NCBI RefSeq assembly: GCF_900167095.1
Contig: NZ_FUXG01000012.1
Location: 1 to 64,000 of the forward strand
Direction: 5' to 3'
From: Oceanospirillum multiglobuliferum
GTDB taxonomy: Bacteria; Pseudomonadota; Gammaproteobacteria; Pseudomonadales; Halomonadaceae
Length of the DNA: 64,000 nucleotides
The notes beneath the pieces are model-generated. The model made no database searches and was not told where the DNA came from. It saw only the letters and a program-made list of their open reading frames with translations. The position numbers were made by a program, and so were the translations under genes. Position 1 is the first letter of the stretch. The number at the start of each line of letters is the position of its first letter. Below are positions 1 to 10,007 of the stretch, piece by piece.

Positions 1-303
1 AAGCGCAAGGTAAGCATCTGGTTAAAATCGACCAGTGGTTTGCCAGCTCCAAGACCTGTTCTTGCTGTGGACACAAGGTAGACACCCTGCTGTTGTCGGT
101 TCGCACCTGGGCATGCTCGGATTGTTCAGTAGAGCTAGACCGCGACATCAACGCCGCGATCAATATCCGCCAGCAGGGTGTTATCAAACTAAAGGCCGAA
201 GGACTGTCGGTTCCTGCCAATGGAGGCTTGCGTAAATCCGGCCACGCGCCGGTTGCTGCCTGAGAAGTTGGAAGCCTCGCCCGAAAGGGCGGGGAGCAGT
301 CAC
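1..303 (+). mobile_element. Right end of an IS200/IS605-family (TnpB-encoding) element
   Basis: The element runs in from the left edge. It contains the end of a tnpB gene followed by a GC-rich hairpin at about 274-296 (CTCGCCC, GAAA loop, GGGCGGG) and the tetranucleotide TCAC at 300-303. A hairpin just after tnpB is typical of the right end of this family, where it is recognised as single-stranded DNA by TnpA and overlaps the guide RNA of TnpB. The junction at about 303/304 is inferred: from 304 rightwards the minus strand reads as a GGDEF protein, which stops matching at exactly this place. The left end, any tnpA and the target site lie outside the window. Confidence 0.8.
3..263 (+). CDS. 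tnpB: TnpB-like RNA-guided nuclease/transposase accessory protein, C-terminal part
   Basis: An 86-residue C-terminal fragment is open from the window edge and ends at TGA 261-263. It carries the zinc-ribbon pattern of TnpB/OrfB: CSCC near residue 20 and CSDC near residue 40. The conserved DRDINAAINI block follows and supplies the last RuvC-type aspartate. TnpB proteins are RNA-guided DNA endonucleases that help IS200/IS605 elements persist at their donor sites. Most of the protein (helix-turn-helix, first RuvC motifs) is outside the window, so it cannot be said whether the gene is intact. The tail ending KSGHAPVAA is typical of IS1341/IS891-type OrfB proteins. Confidence 0.85.
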   Translation, partial: AQGKHLVKIDQWFASSKTCSCCGHKVDTLLLSVRTWACSDCSVELDRDINAAINIRQQGVIKLKAEGLSVPANGGLRKSGHAPVAA

Positions 304-1171
304 CTTGATAAAGTGCTTGGTCTGCCCTAAAAACTAAGCTGTCTTGAGTGTTGCTACTGCTCTGCTGCTGGCTGGGTAGAGCGGTTGCACAACCAATACT
401 GACGCTGACTGTAGCGTTGATTGCAATATTTTGAATCTGTGACTCTTCAACTCTGATCCGCAAACTTTCGGCAATTTTGAGTGCTATATCGGTGCTAATA
501 TTGGGCAGTATTACCGCAAACTCTTCACCACCATAACGACAGAGCAAAGCGTTGGCCTCAGCTAAGCTATTTTTCAAAATGCTGGCCACCGTTTTTAGGC
601 AGGTGTCACCCGCAATATGGCCGTAATGGTCGTTATAGCGCTTGAAATAATCTATATCGATCATTAATAAAGACAACGGTTGTTGAGTCTGTAGCGCATT
701 TTGCCACTCTTTATGTAGGCTTCGATCAAAGGCTCGACGGTTCGCTATATCACAAAGAGCGTCAGTTAATGTTTGGGTCTGTAGTTGGTCTCGGTGGCGC
801 TTAAGCTCTAAGGTATTATGTGCCCTAATTTTTGCTACTTCTGGATTAATAGGTTTGCTCCAAAAATCGGCAGCACCTAATTCTAGACCTTGCTTTTCAT
901 CTCCAACATCTTCACTGCTTGAAGCCAATATAACGGGAATATGGTGCAACTGTTGGTCTGTTTTGATACGAGATAAAACCGAATAACCTGTCATATCAGG
1001 CATCATAATATCTAAAATAATCAGATCTGGATGCTCTTGATGGGCAATTGCTAGGGCATCCTGACCATTAAGGGCAAACAATACTCGATATTGCTGTGTG
1101 AAAGCGCTAGCCAGAGAAAGTACGTTACTGACTTCGTCATCAACAATTAAAATTGTTTGCTCTGTTTTCAT
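304..1171 (-). pseudogene. Response regulator with GGDEF diguanylate cyclase domain, 3' end lost to IS insertion
   Basis: Starting at ATG 1171-1169 the minus strand encodes a receiver domain (IVDDE near residue 10, phospho-acceptor Asp in LIILDIMMPDMTG, KP near residue 107). A GGDEF domain follows with the active motif RYGGEEF. No RxxD inhibitory site is visible five residues before GGEEF. Similarity to the family ends at ADQALYQ, where the last GGDEF helix should begin. From there the frame continues open into the antisense of the insertion sequence to the window edge. The start overlaps the kinase stop in an ATGA, so the two genes form one operon and almost certainly a phosphorelay. The loss of about 20-30 residues suggests the cyclase is damaged, but a fusion product with a foreign tail remains possible. 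Confidence 0.8.
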
Positions 1172-4170
1172 GAAGTTACGCCTTGATTAGACGGGGCGGT
1201 GTGGATCTTATGCAGCAGTTGTAACGCCTCTTGATAATTCAATGCGCTAATACACTGCTGTAACTGAACAATCTCGCTAGGTAATGCTTCTATTTTTTCC
1301 TGCTGGTTAAAATAGGTCGTAATCTGCTCGATTTGTTGGATCGCTTTTAAATCGTGGCTGTTAAGTTGCTGTGCCAGCAGCGTGAGTTGTGGATTTAGGC
1401 TGCGCAACTCTTGCTCACTAATGCCTTGAGTACGTACTTTCGGTTGTTCCTTTTTCGATTGATAGCTTGCTAAAAATGCACTGCAATCAGCAAGGTCTTG
1501 ATCAATCTGTAAGATTAATTGCTCAACCAAAACCCGTTCAATTAAACCTTGTTTGGCTTTTTGCTCCAATTCGCTGGCTATATTACCGACTAGTACAAAG
1601 CCCATAGATTGGGCTAATCCTTTAATACTATGGCTAAAAAAGAACACTTGATCAGTGGTATTTTGATCGATGGCATCTTTTAGCTGCTGTTGTAATTGTC
1701 GTAAGCGTGCGGGTAAACGGTCTAGCTGTTGTAAGAATAACTTCAGGCTACCTAAGCGGCTAATCGCATCAGGAAAGTTGAAGTGGCTAGAGGTATTGGA
1801 GAAGTCGGGTAATTCGTGCGCATCTTGAATAGTTAAATCTTCGCTAGTGCTATCTTTTGGTAACCAGTGCAACAAAGATGACCATAAACGATCAATTTCA
1901 ACGGGTTTACTCAGATAGTCATTAAAGCCGGAGTCTAAGCAAGTTTGCTTTTCGCTGCTGTAGGCGTGAGCAGAAAGCGCAATGATGGGGAGCTCGTTAA
2001 AAGTATATTCTTGGCGCAGTAATCTGGTGGCCTCATAACCATCCATATAAGGCATCTGAAGATCCATCAATATTGCAGAGAAATAGCCTCTAGGCTGGCT
2101 TTTAACTGCCAGTATAGCCTCTTGCCCATGAATAGCTTGCTGGGCATTAATACCTTGAGAACCTAATAGCGCCTGCATAATTTCTAAATTATGCGGTTGA
2201 TCATCGACCACTAAAATGCGTTTTTCTTGTAGGCGTAGCCGCTGCGCTTCATTAAGCAACAATGAATGGGTCTGTTTTTGTGGAATATCTTTTGTTTTAC
2301 CTAGCTTGAACTCTAAACTGAAACAGAACTTACTGCCTTGCTTCAGCTTGCTCTCTACAGCAATAGAACCACCCATTAGCTCAACTAGGCGTTGGCTAAT
2401 AGATAAACCTAGTCCTGTTCCACCAAAGCGACGGGTAGAGGAAGCGTCGGCCTGTTCAAACTCATTGAATAAACGACCGATCTGCTCTTCACTAATCCCT
2501 ATACCCGTGTCGCTAATTTCGAATGTTAGACGCACTTGATCAGGCGTGCCGTCTTCAAGTTCTGGACTATCGACGTATATTGCCAGCTGCACCTTGCCTT
2601 GAGGGGTAAACTTTACCGCGTTGCCCAATAAGTTCAGTAATACCTGTTGTAATCGAAAGGTATCACCCACTAGAGCAAGAGGAAGGTTGGTTGGTTTGGA
2701 TATAAGTAACTGAATCCCTTTTTCATGAGCGTTGCCTAAAATAATACTAGCAACTGTATCGACAAGCTCATTTGGATCAAAAGTACTTTTCTCTAACTTT
2801 AATTTATTAGCTTCAATTTTAGAAAAGTCTAAAATATCGTTAATTACACTGAGCAAGTGCTGAGCAGAGGTCAAACTTTTGTTCAGGTAGTTATACTGCA
2901 ATGCGGATAGATTGGTTTTTTGTGTGAGTAATACAAAACCAATAATAGAGTTAAGAGGTGTACGAATTTCATGGCTCATATTGGCCAGAAAAGCACTTTT
3001 AGACTGATTAGCCGCTTCTGCCTCTTGCTTGGCTAAAACTAACGCCTGTTCTGCTTGCTGTCGGGTATCAACAAATACCTTAAACGAGTGCGCCATCGCA
3101 CTAATTTCATCATTTCCCTGATCTGGAATGATGTGATTACGCCCTTCAACATGATCTAGCATAGCGTTATTTAAACTATGCAGCCTATGCACAACTTGCC
3201 GTCTTAGATAGATCACCGCGCCTATAATCAACAGTAATAATGCTACTGATGAGATAAGCATTAATATAAGAGTTTGTTTGATTGACTCTGATTGCTGATT
3301 AATTTTCTGCTGCGTAGAGTGTTTTAGTTCTTGATAGTAATTATAAGTACTGCCTGTTAGCTTTTGTGCAGAAACCCTTGTTTGACGGGCAGTTGCCAGT
3401 GCCGCGCGTTGGGCATTTAAACTAGGTACGCGATGATTAAACACGCCATTCACTACTTTCTCTAGTTTGCCTAAAATGGGCTGGCTGTATTGCTCTGGCA
3501 TGGCTTGTAATAGCTCTATTTGCCGTTCTGCACTCTGTTGTAAACGGGATATCTGGCCTTGGCGATCACTGTTTAGCGCAGTTGATGTATAGCTTAATGC
3601 GGCTAAAGCGTAGTTTGCTACTTGTTGAGCTTGTAGGTTCTTATCGTTTTGGTACTGGCTTTCTATCTCTTGTGAAAGGCTAAACAGGTTGTTGGCCAAT
3701 TGAACTTTTTCAGCCTTAAGTACACGCTCATCTTCAATTTTTTGTCTAAGTAGCTGAATATTCTCGAAGTAGGGTACTTGCCAGCGATTGATCGGAGAGT
3801 GGTCATCTATTCCTAGTTTGTCGCGTACTGATTGATAGATATTGATTAGATCTTGATCATTTTTATCTTCATCAGCAAAACTGCGGTCAACTCCGAGCAT
3901 TTGCTCGAATACCTCAGATGTAATGATCTCTGCATCTCGGCTTAACTCTGCTGCGGCCATTGCACGCTCAAAGTGCTGTTCAGAAAGCGTTTTGAAACTG
4001 TTGTATTGATCAAGTAGCGCTGAAAAAAGCAACGCATTGGCAATGAGCGATACACTCATCACCAAGACAAATGCTAAGGTGAGGCGTGTGCCTACACCCC
4101 GTAGCATTTGGTGAGATAAAAGCTGTTTAGCAACGTTACTTGAAAGGCGGGGCATAGAGTAAACCACCAT
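1168..4170 (-). CDS. Hybrid sensor histidine kinase (periplasmic sensor, HAMP, HisKA, HATPase, REC, HPt)
   Basis: A 1000-residue tripartite kinase. A membrane helix at about 30-53 and a second at about 295-320 enclose a helical periplasmic sensor rich in Gln. A HAMP linker follows, then HisKA with the phospho-His in [10 protein letters not shown] near residue 400. The ATPase has [11 protein letters not shown] receiver starts near 655 (VVDDQ, Asp in [15 protein letters not shown]), and a C-terminal HPt carries His in [10 protein letters not shown]. The order is TorS/BarA-like. Its start overlaps the upstream binding-protein gene by 35 bp; a later Met (MLRGVGTRL) is an alternative start. Output probably goes through its HPt to the downstream regulator/GGDEF protein. 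The ligand is unknown; the adjacent binding protein is the obvious candidate to present it. Confidence 0.9.
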   Translation of the reverse strand: MVVYSMPRLSSNVAKQLLSHQMLRGVGTRLTLAFVLVMSVSLIANALLFSALLDQYNSFKTLSEQHFERAMAAAELSRDAEIITSEVFEQMLGVDRSFADEDKNDQDLINIYQSVRDKLGIDDHSPINRWQVPYFENIQLLRQKIEDERVLKAEKVQLANNLFSLSQEIESQYQNDKNLQAQQVANYALAALSYTSTALNSDRQGQISRLQQSAERQIELLQAMPEQYSQPILGKLEKVVNGVFNHRVPSLNAQRAALATARQTRVSAQKLTGSTYNYYQELKHSTQQKINQQSESIKQTLILMLISSVALLLLIIGAVIYLRRQVVHRLHSLNNAMLDHVEGRNHIIPDQGNDEISAMAHSFKVFVDTRQQAEQALVLAKQEAEAANQSKSAFLANMSHEIRTPLNSIIGFVLLTQKTNLSALQYNYLNKSLTSAQHLLSVINDILDFSKIEANKLKLEKSTFDPNELVDTVASIILGNAHEKGIQLLISKPTNLPLALVGDTFRLQQVLLNLLGNAVKFTPQGKVQLAIYVDSPELEDGTPDQVRLTFEISDTGIGISEEQIGRLFNEFEQADASSTRRFGGTGLGLSISQRLVELMGGSIAVESKLKQGSKFCFSLEFKLGKTKDIPQKQTHSLLLNEAQRLRLQEKRILVVDDQPHNLEIMQALLGSQGINAQQAIHGQEAILAVKSQPRGYFSAILMDLQMPYMDGYEATRLLRQEYTFNELPIIALSAHAYSSEKQTCLDSGFNDYLSKPVEIDRLWSSLLHWLPKDSTSEDLTIQDAHELPDFSNTSSHFNFPDAISRLGSLKLFLQQLDRLPARLRQLQQQLKDAIDQNTTDQVFFFSHSIKGLAQSMGFVLVGNIASELEQKAKQGLIERVLVEQLILQIDQDLADCSAFLASYQSKKEQPKVRTQGISEQELRSLNPQLTLLAQQLNSHDLKAIQQIEQITTYFNQQEKIEALPSEIVQLQQCISALNYQEALQLLHKIHTAPSNQGVTS

Positions 4171-5161
4171 TTGACCATAAATTATTCAGGCCACGTTCAA
4201 CGCCAATGGGAGTGTTAGGGCCAAAATGGCGTTGATAAATTTCACCGTAGTTACCTACCGCTTTAATTGCACGGTAAGCCCATTTTGCATCAAGGCCTAG
4301 CTGGTTACCAATATTGCCATCTAAACCTAGTAAATTATTGATCTCGGCACTGTTTTGACGTTTTAAAAACTGGTCAACATTACGCTGGTTGATCCCTTTT
4401 TCTTCGGCCAAGATTAAGGCATGTATCACAGAACGTATCACTCGACTCCACTGTGGGTCATCATTTCTAACGGTTGGGGCAATAGGTTCTCTGGAAATTA
4501 TATCGGGCAGAATCTCATAGATTTCAGGGCGGTCTGCACGGTTGGCACGGTTTGTTGCTAAATTCATGCGATCAGCACTATAAGCATCACAGCTACCTCG
4601 GAAAAAACTATCGCCATTTGAAAATAGAATCTTGGTGTTTAAACCTCGTTCTTTAATTAGATTCTCAAGGTTTTTATGGCTAGTAGTATTCTCTGTTACG
4701 CAAACGGTTTTATTTTTCAGGTCAGCAGCGCTTTTAATCCCTGAATTTTTTCTGACCATAAACCCTTGTCCATCAAAAAGGTAAATGGTGGGAAATTCAA
4801 CGCCGAATTGACTCTCGCGCCCTAAAGTCCATGTTGAACTGTACATCACAACATCAGTTTTTTGCTCTATCAGTGAAGTGAAACGAGTTTTAGCACCCAC
4901 TTCAACATAGTGAACAAAGCTTGGGTCTTTTAGTACAGCCGCAGCGGTCGCTTTACAGAAATCGACATAAAAACCTTCCCAACTACCTGTGCTATTAATT
5001 GCGCTGCGTCCAGGATCGTCAGGATAAACACCACATCGTAAATCACCATTTTTCATCACTTGTTCTAAAGTTGCTGCATTGGCAAATGAATTTAGACAAG
5101 TCAGTAATAAGGTTGTCCAAATTAATTTTGGCAACCTTGTAAGAGGTGGCAGCGAATCCAT
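4136..5161 (-). CDS. Amino-acid-type periplasmic solute-binding protein (AapJ/BztA-like), probably a sensor partner
   Basis: I chose the ATG at 5161 because GGGG lies 8 bases upstream and a clean signal peptide follows (cleavage near [10 protein letters not shown]); a GTG at 5203 is less likely. The mature protein begins [14 protein letters not shown] and contains [14 protein letters not shown]. This is the family-3 binding fold of general L-amino-acid transporters, at about the usual 340 residues. No permease or ATPase gene is near. It lies immediately before a hybrid kinase, so I infer that it delivers a bound amino acid or related ligand to the kinase rather than to a transporter. Binding specificity cannot be read from the sequence. 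Confidence 0.8.
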   Translation of the reverse strand: MDSLPPLTRLPKLIWTTLLLTCLNSFANAATLEQVMKNGDLRCGVYPDDPGRSAINSTGSWEGFYVDFCKATAAAVLKDPSFVHYVEVGAKTRFTSLIEQKTDVVMYSSTWTLGRESQFGVEFPTIYLFDGQGFMVRKNSGIKSAADLKNKTVCVTENTTSHKNLENLIKERGLNTKILFSNGDSFFRGSCDAYSADRMNLATNRANRADRPEIYEILPDIISREPIAPTVRNDDPQWSRVIRSVIHALILAEEKGINQRNVDQFLKRQNSAEINNLLGLDGNIGNQLGLDAKWAYRAIKAVGNYGEIYQRHFGPNTPIGVERGLNNLWSNGGLLYAPPFK

Positions 5162-5300
5162 GACAGTAACCCCAAATAAAAAAAGTGGCTTGTACTTTAA
5201 CACCCATGTCTAGATATAAAAAGAGTATTAATTTAATGATTAAATGGAAGGTATTAGAAAGCCTTCAATATAAATTTACATTGTGAATAATGTGAAAATT

Positions 5301-6119
5301 TTATTGGATTAGTGCATATTGCTTATGTAATACCTCTGCTTTTTGGGCGCGCACTTCTGCGAGTTTATTCCAAAAAGCCTGTGCAAGTTTAGGGTGAGCT
5401 TTAACCCATTGATGGGATAAGGGCAGATACCAATCTGCGACCATAAAGGGAATAGACAGCTTTTTAATGTCAGCCTGAATGGCCTGACTAATCACAATAT
5501 GATCACCGATATTACTTTCAACAACAAAACCATCCAAACGGTTTAGTGCTACAACTCTTAGCCCCTCGCTAGGGACATAACTGTTGCGACTAAGAACACC
5601 CATTTGCTTTAATTTTTGCTCAGCAATATAACCTAAAGGTGCACTAACACCGCTTTTAATATTAGAGAATGCTGTGCCATCCCATGAGAGTAGGCTGTTC
5701 TTAGAGGTGTAAATATCGTATTGCACACGCCAAAGGCTGTAGCGCTCGTCTGCTTGGTTGTTTCTTTTTGGAAATACACCCCATTCTTCACGTTCTTTTT
5801 GCCAGATTGCAGCAAAAATACCATCAACCTCACCCGATTGAAGCAACGCAATGCAGCGCTTCCAAGGGTAGTTCACAAACTCGGCTTGAATACCTAGTGA
5901 GCGGGTAGTTTCAATCACTAAATCTGGTAGTGCGCCATTGTGTCCGAGTCGAGTTTTATGGTCATCTGTTGCGACTAAAAATGGGCGGTACTCTTGGTTT
6001 TCGTAACAGAAGCGCATTGTAGGCGGTGAGACCTCGTCAGCACTTGTCTGTGTAGCGGTTAGAATAGAGGCCAATACTAGAGTCAGTACAATGTTGCCTT
6101 TAAACCATAATCTGCTCAT
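5301..6119 (-). CDS. Family-3 periplasmic solute-binding protein
   Basis: A 272-residue protein with a signal peptide (LVLASILTATQTSA, cleavage near residue 27). The family-3 fold is suggested by DLVIETTRSLGIQAEFVNYPWKRCIALLQSGEVDGIFAA. Proteins of this short class are widespread in marine gammaproteobacteria and often stand alone. No transporter subunits adjoin it. It is separated from the downstream binding-protein gene by about 140 bases, so it may or may not share its transcript. Role inferred: sensing or scavenging of a small amino-acid-like ligand; substrate unknown. Confidence 0.75.
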   Translation of the reverse strand: MSRLWFKGNIVLTLVLASILTATQTSADEVSPPTMRFCYENQEYRPFLVATDDHKTRLGHNGALPDLVIETTRSLGIQAEFVNYPWKRCIALLQSGEVDGIFAAIWQKEREEWGVFPKRNNQADERYSLWRVQYDIYTSKNSLLSWDGTAFSNIKSGVSAPLGYIAEQKLKQMGVLSRNSYVPSEGLRVVALNRLDGFVVESNIGDHIVISQAIQADIKKLSIPFMVADWYLPLSHQWVKAHPKLAQAFWNKLAEVRAQKAEVLHKQYALIQ

Positions 6120-6158
6120 AACTAGCTGACCTCTTGTAAACCGCCCAACAGGGTCGTG

Positions 6159-7874
6159 TTATTTTTTATCTGTAACCAATGATTGGTAACCTGCATCGCG
6201 CACGGCTTCTAGAAGTGCTTCCACTTCTTTCTCTTTTACATGAATCATTTTTAACGCTTCCCCCCCTAAATGTAGACTACTTTCCATCGCTTCAGGGAAG
6301 GCATGTGTAGCACCCGCTTGCACCAATTCATGACAAGCATTCAAATCCTTAGCTCGTGAGATAATTGGAACATTAGGAAACTCCATGCGAATATGCTGAA
6401 TCGCCCGCAGTGCAGAGGGTGTATGGTCAATGGTCATCACCACCAGAGAGGCATCACCCATGTGTGCCGCTTCTAGCAAGTGTGGATCACCCACATCACC
6501 ATAAAACACAGGCATATCATGCTCTTGGCCTTTGGCGATATGGATCGGGTTGCAGTCAAACGCCACAAAAGGAATATTCTTCTGTTTTAGCAAGCTACCA
6601 ACCGTAAAGCCTACTCGACCAAAGCCTGCGATAATCACACGACCCGTTTTGTTCTCTGATGGAATATCTAACGTTGGCTTGTTTTCATTATTGAGCGCCC
6701 GCTTTTTCTCTAACTTCGCACCAATACCATCGGCAAAACGAATCATTAGAGGGGTCAGCAGCATTGATACAGAGATAACGCCAATCGCTAAAACAAAGGT
6801 TTCATCGCTGATCACTTGTAAGGCTTTGGCAGAGCCAAACAGTACAAAGCCAAACTCACCGCCTTGTGACAGTAACAGTCCTATGCGAATCGCTAATGGT
6901 CTAGCAAAGCCAAAGGCCATTGCTAAGCCAACCAAAATAACAAACTTAATACTGATAATAACTAGAATATGCTGAATGAAGAGCGTTGGCTGTTCTGCAA
7001 GGGCCGCTAGGTCGATAGACATACCCACTGCAACAAAGAACAAACTCATCAATATCCCTTTATAGGGTTCAATAGAGGCTTGTACTTGTAGTCGGTAATT
7101 AGAACTAGAGAGCAGCATTCCCATAATAAATGCGCCCAATGCCATTGAAATACCTGCATAGTGCATTGACCACGCTGCTAGGAAAACGGATAGCATCACG
7201 ACTAGCAAGAAGCCTTCTTTATTGCCTCTACGCGATAGTTGATCTAGCGCCATTGGCAGCACATAACGACCAAATACACCAATGAGCACTAACATGCCGC
7301 ATACAGTACCCACCTGCTGCCACATCGGTACATCGGCAGATAAGCGCCCTGTTTCAGAGATAATCGGCACAATGGCCAACAGCGGTACGATCGCTAAATC
7401 TTGCATCAACAAAATGGCAAATGAGGCAGTACCATGACGGCTAGATATTTCCCCGTTCTCTTGCAAAATTTGCAATACCATCGCTGTTGATGAGAGAGCA
7501 AAGGTTAATCCAATCAATAGTGCAGCGGTCCAACTGGGTTGATAGAGATAAAAATAAGCCCCAACCGCAGCACCTGTGACCAATATTTGTAATAAGCCTA
7601 ATCCAAACACTTCTCGCCGCATTGACCACAACCGTGTGGGTTTCATCTCAAGGCCGATCAGAAATAGCAGTAAAACCACACCCAATTCGGTGAAATGGCG
7701 TACATCTTCCACATGGGTGGTGACATAGGGGCCTCCAGAATGAGGGCCGACTGCAATACCTGCTACGAGCAGTCCTAAAATAGAACCTAAACCAAAATGC
7801 TTAAAAATGGCCACGGATATTGAGGTTGCAATCAGCACCATCAAGGCTGAGGTGATAAAGCTTTCTAAGTGCAT
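6159..7874 (-). CDS. CPA2-family monovalent cation:proton antiporter with RCK/TrkA-N domain (KefB/KefC-like)
   Basis: A 571-residue inner-membrane protein. The N-terminal 380 residues hold about 12 membrane helices of the Na+/H+ exchanger fold (GLLVAGIAVGPHSGG, LLFLIGLEMKP, LTFALSSTAMVLQIL). A cytosolic Rossmann-type TrkA-N domain starts near 410 with GRVIIAGFGRVGFTVGSLL, the NAD(H)-binding glycine loop. KefB/KefC proteins export K+ in exchange for protons under glutathione-adduct control. No KefF/KefG-type ancillary gene is beside it, so gating by glutathione adducts is not assured. Transcribed alone; only about 40 bases separate it from the downstream binding-protein gene. Confidence 0.88.
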   Translation of the reverse strand: MHLESFITSALMVLIATSISVAIFKHFGLGSILGLLVAGIAVGPHSGGPYVTTHVEDVRHFTELGVVLLLFLIGLEMKPTRLWSMRREVFGLGLLQILVTGAAVGAYFYLYQPSWTAALLIGLTFALSSTAMVLQILQENGEISSRHGTASFAILLMQDLAIVPLLAIVPIISETGRLSADVPMWQQVGTVCGMLVLIGVFGRYVLPMALDQLSRRGNKEGFLLVVMLSVFLAAWSMHYAGISMALGAFIMGMLLSSSNYRLQVQASIEPYKGILMSLFFVAVGMSIDLAALAEQPTLFIQHILVIISIKFVILVGLAMAFGFARPLAIRIGLLLSQGGEFGFVLFGSAKALQVISDETFVLAIGVISVSMLLTPLMIRFADGIGAKLEKKRALNNENKPTLDIPSENKTGRVIIAGFGRVGFTVGSLLKQKNIPFVAFDCNPIHIAKGQEHDMPVFYGDVGDPHLLEAAHMGDASLVVMTIDHTPSALRAIQHIRMEFPNVPIISRAKDLNACHELVQAGATHAFPEAMESSLHLGGEALKMIHVKEKEVEALLEAVRDAGYQSLVTDKK

Positions 7875-8378
7875 TCAGTTATTCCATCTCTAGGTTTGCA
7901 GCTTTTAAAGGTCAGGGCAAAAAGCCCACAGGATTTACAAGGACAGCAATTAGTCAAAAAAGTGCTGAATAATCACAATTTTATCATGAGTTTGCTTGTG
8001 TGAATGTGACTGTATTTTGAAACACTATGTCGCTTTTAGAAAACTCACCTGCCTTTGTGATGTTATTTTGGTGAATATAGTGTTTTTTGAAAGTAAATTC
8101 AGTTGAAATTAGTTAATTATTGGTAATTTCAGAATACTTTTCTGTCTCAACTTGGGTAGAATGCTGCGGTTGTACACTCTTGGTTTCGACTTTGGTCTAG
8201 ATCTAGGTGGCAAGCGAAAGCAAAGAGGCTCGGTTGCTTTCGTTCACTAACAACAATGAGTCGACAAGATTTGTTCAGATCTTACTTATCTGTACAGATA
8301 GCTGGTTAACAGACTATTTGTGAGATAAATCCATTATTTTCAGGTGCACTGCGCCTAACTCCTCTGGAGCGATGAGAT
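7875..8378. other. Divergent intergenic region between antiporter and symporter genes
   Basis: About 500 bases without a convincing gene. It must hold promoters for both flanking genes. The left half is AT-rich. The only distinct structure seen is the hairpin at 8213-8244. I looked for a glycine riboswitch because an alanine/glycine symporter follows, but did not see the family's conserved core. Confidence 0.6.
8213..8244 (+). promoter_or_regulatory. Stem-loop in the leader of the alanine/glycine symporter gene
   Basis: CGAAAGCAA at 8215-8223 pairs perfectly with TTGCTTTCG at 8234-8242, and two more pairs (one G-U) extend the stem. The loop is about 10 bases. No U-run follows, so it is not a simple terminator. 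It lies about 135 bases before the start codon and may be in the mRNA leader. Function unknown. Confidence 0.4.
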
Positions 8379-9908
8379 ATGCAAGCAATAGTTGATACGC
8401 TAAATGGCGTGATTTGGAGCCCTGCTCTAATCTATCTATGCCTTGGTGTAGGTTTGTTTTATTCCATAATGACTCGATTTGTTCAGGTCAGACATTTTTC
8501 CGAAATGTGGCGTTTGCTGTTTTCCGGAAAAAGTTCTGAGTCGGGCATTTCGTCTTTTCAAGCGTTAGCGGTTTCTCTATCAGGCCGTGTGGGTACTGGT
8601 AACATTGCAGGTGTTGCCGCTGCGATTGGCTTTGGTGGCCCCGGTGCAGTATTTTGGATGTGGGCTGTAGCCTTTTTAGGTGCAGCAACCGCTTATGCAG
8701 AATCGACTCTGGCTCAGATCTACAAAGAAGAGCAAGAAGGTCAATACCGTGGTGGTCCTGCTTACTACATCGAAAAAGCGATGGGGCAAAAGTGGTACGC
8801 ATGGATTTTTGCCATTGCGACGATTCTAGCTTGTGGTCTACTACTGCCAGGCGTTCAAGCCAACAGTATTGGTAATGCCGTTGAAGCCACCTTTGGCCCA
8901 GGTCAAATGATCCAAACAGGCATGGGCGAACTTAGCTCGGCCAAGATCTACACTGGTATGCTGGTTGTGGTCATTCTAGGCTTCATTATTTTTGGCGGTG
9001 TAAAACGCATCGCTCGATTCACAGAAGTTGTCGTGCCATTTATGGCGCTGGGTTACATCCTTGTAGCTTGCGTAATCGTGCTGATGAACATTGGCCAACT
9101 GCCTAGCATCATCGGTATGATTCTGAGCGATGCCTTCACACCGATGGCGGGTATTGGCGCTGCAATTGGTTGGGGTGTTAAGCGTGGTGTTTACTCTAAC
9201 GAAGCAGGCCAAGGTACTGGCCCTCATGCAGCAGCGGCAGCAGAAGTTGAGCACCCTGCACAGCAAGGTTTAGTACAAGCGTTCTCTGTTTATATCGACA
9301 CCCTGTTTGTATGTTCTGCAACTGCGTTCATGATTTTGATCACAGGTGCTTATAACGTACATGGCGGTGACGGTTTCTTAGTACAAAACCTCTCTGCGGA
9401 TATTGCGGCCAACGGCCCAGTATTTACTCAGATGGCAATTGAAACCGTAATGCCAAGTGTTGGTAAGCCTTTTGTGGCTTTAGCACTGTTCTTCTTCTCG
9501 TTTACCACTATTTTGGCGTACTACTATATCGCTGAAACTAACGTGGCTTACATCAAGCGCACTATCAAGCTACCGGGCGTTATCTTCGGTCTTAAAGTTG
9601 CGATCATGTTCTCAACTTTCTACGGTGCAGTGAAAACGGCAGATCTAGCATGGGGTCTGGGTGATGTAGGTGTAGGCTTAATGGCGTGGTTAAACATCAT
9701 CGGTATTTTGATCGTATTCGTGATGGCTAAGCCAACCATGAAAGCGTTGAAAGACTACGAAGACCAGCAGAAAGCAGGCGTAACTCACTTCACGTTTGAC
9801 CCTGAAGCATTAGGTATTAAAGGTGCAGATTTTTGGGTGAAGCGCAAAGCTGCGGCCGATGCCGCGGCTAAACAAGCGAAAAAGAAAAAAGCATCAGAAC
9901 TGGTGTAA
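8379..9908 (+). CDS. Alanine/glycine:cation symporter family protein (AGCS)
   Basis: A 509-residue inner-membrane Na+ symporter of the AgcS/DagA type. Family motifs are clear: SSFQALAVSLSGRVGTGNIAGVA near residue 60, GGPGAVFWMW, GGPAYYIEKAMG near residue 125, and GVKRGVYSNEAGQGTGPHAAAAAEV near residue 270. About 11 membrane helices and a charged Lys/Ala-rich tail follow. It takes up alanine, glycine or serine with Na+. The start at 8379 has GGAG about 9 bases upstream. It is a single-gene unit closed by the terminator at 9955-9989. Confidence 0.93.
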   Translation: MQAIVDTLNGVIWSPALIYLCLGVGLFYSIMTRFVQVRHFSEMWRLLFSGKSSESGISSFQALAVSLSGRVGTGNIAGVAAAIGFGGPGAVFWMWAVAFLGAATAYAESTLAQIYKEEQEGQYRGGPAYYIEKAMGQKWYAWIFAIATILACGLLLPGVQANSIGNAVEATFGPGQMIQTGMGELSSAKIYTGMLVVVILGFIIFGGVKRIARFTEVVVPFMALGYILVACVIVLMNIGQLPSIIGMILSDAFTPMAGIGAAIGWGVKRGVYSNEAGQGTGPHAAAAAEVEHPAQQGLVQAFSVYIDTLFVCSATAFMILITGAYNVHGGDGFLVQNLSADIAANGPVFTQMAIETVMPSVGKPFVALALFFFSFTTILAYYYIAETNVAYIKRTIKLPGVIFGLKVAIMFSTFYGAVKTADLAWGLGDVGVGLMAWLNIIGILIVFVMAKPTMKALKDYEDQQKAGVTHFTFDPEALGIKGADFWVKRKAAADAAAKQAKKKKASELV

Positions 9909-9954
9909 CACCCAATTCTGACTAGCTTGCTAATATAAAAAGGCATGCTAGAAC

Positions 9955-9989
9955 AAAAAGGCGACCTTCATTTGAAGCGTCGCCTTTTT
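9955..9989. terminator. Bidirectional rho-independent terminator
   Basis: AAAAAGGCGAC (9955-9965) pairs with GTCGCCTTTTT (9979-9989). The flanking A and T runs let it work for the plus-strand symporter gene and for the convergent minus-strand SDR gene. Confidence 0.9.
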
Positions 9990-10007
9990 GCATTTGGACG
10001 AGGGGAT

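Noticed and set aside
2216-2539. 107-codon plus-strand frame opposite the histidine kinase
   Set aside because: It is the antisense of the kinase ATPase/receiver region; codon content follows from the real gene.
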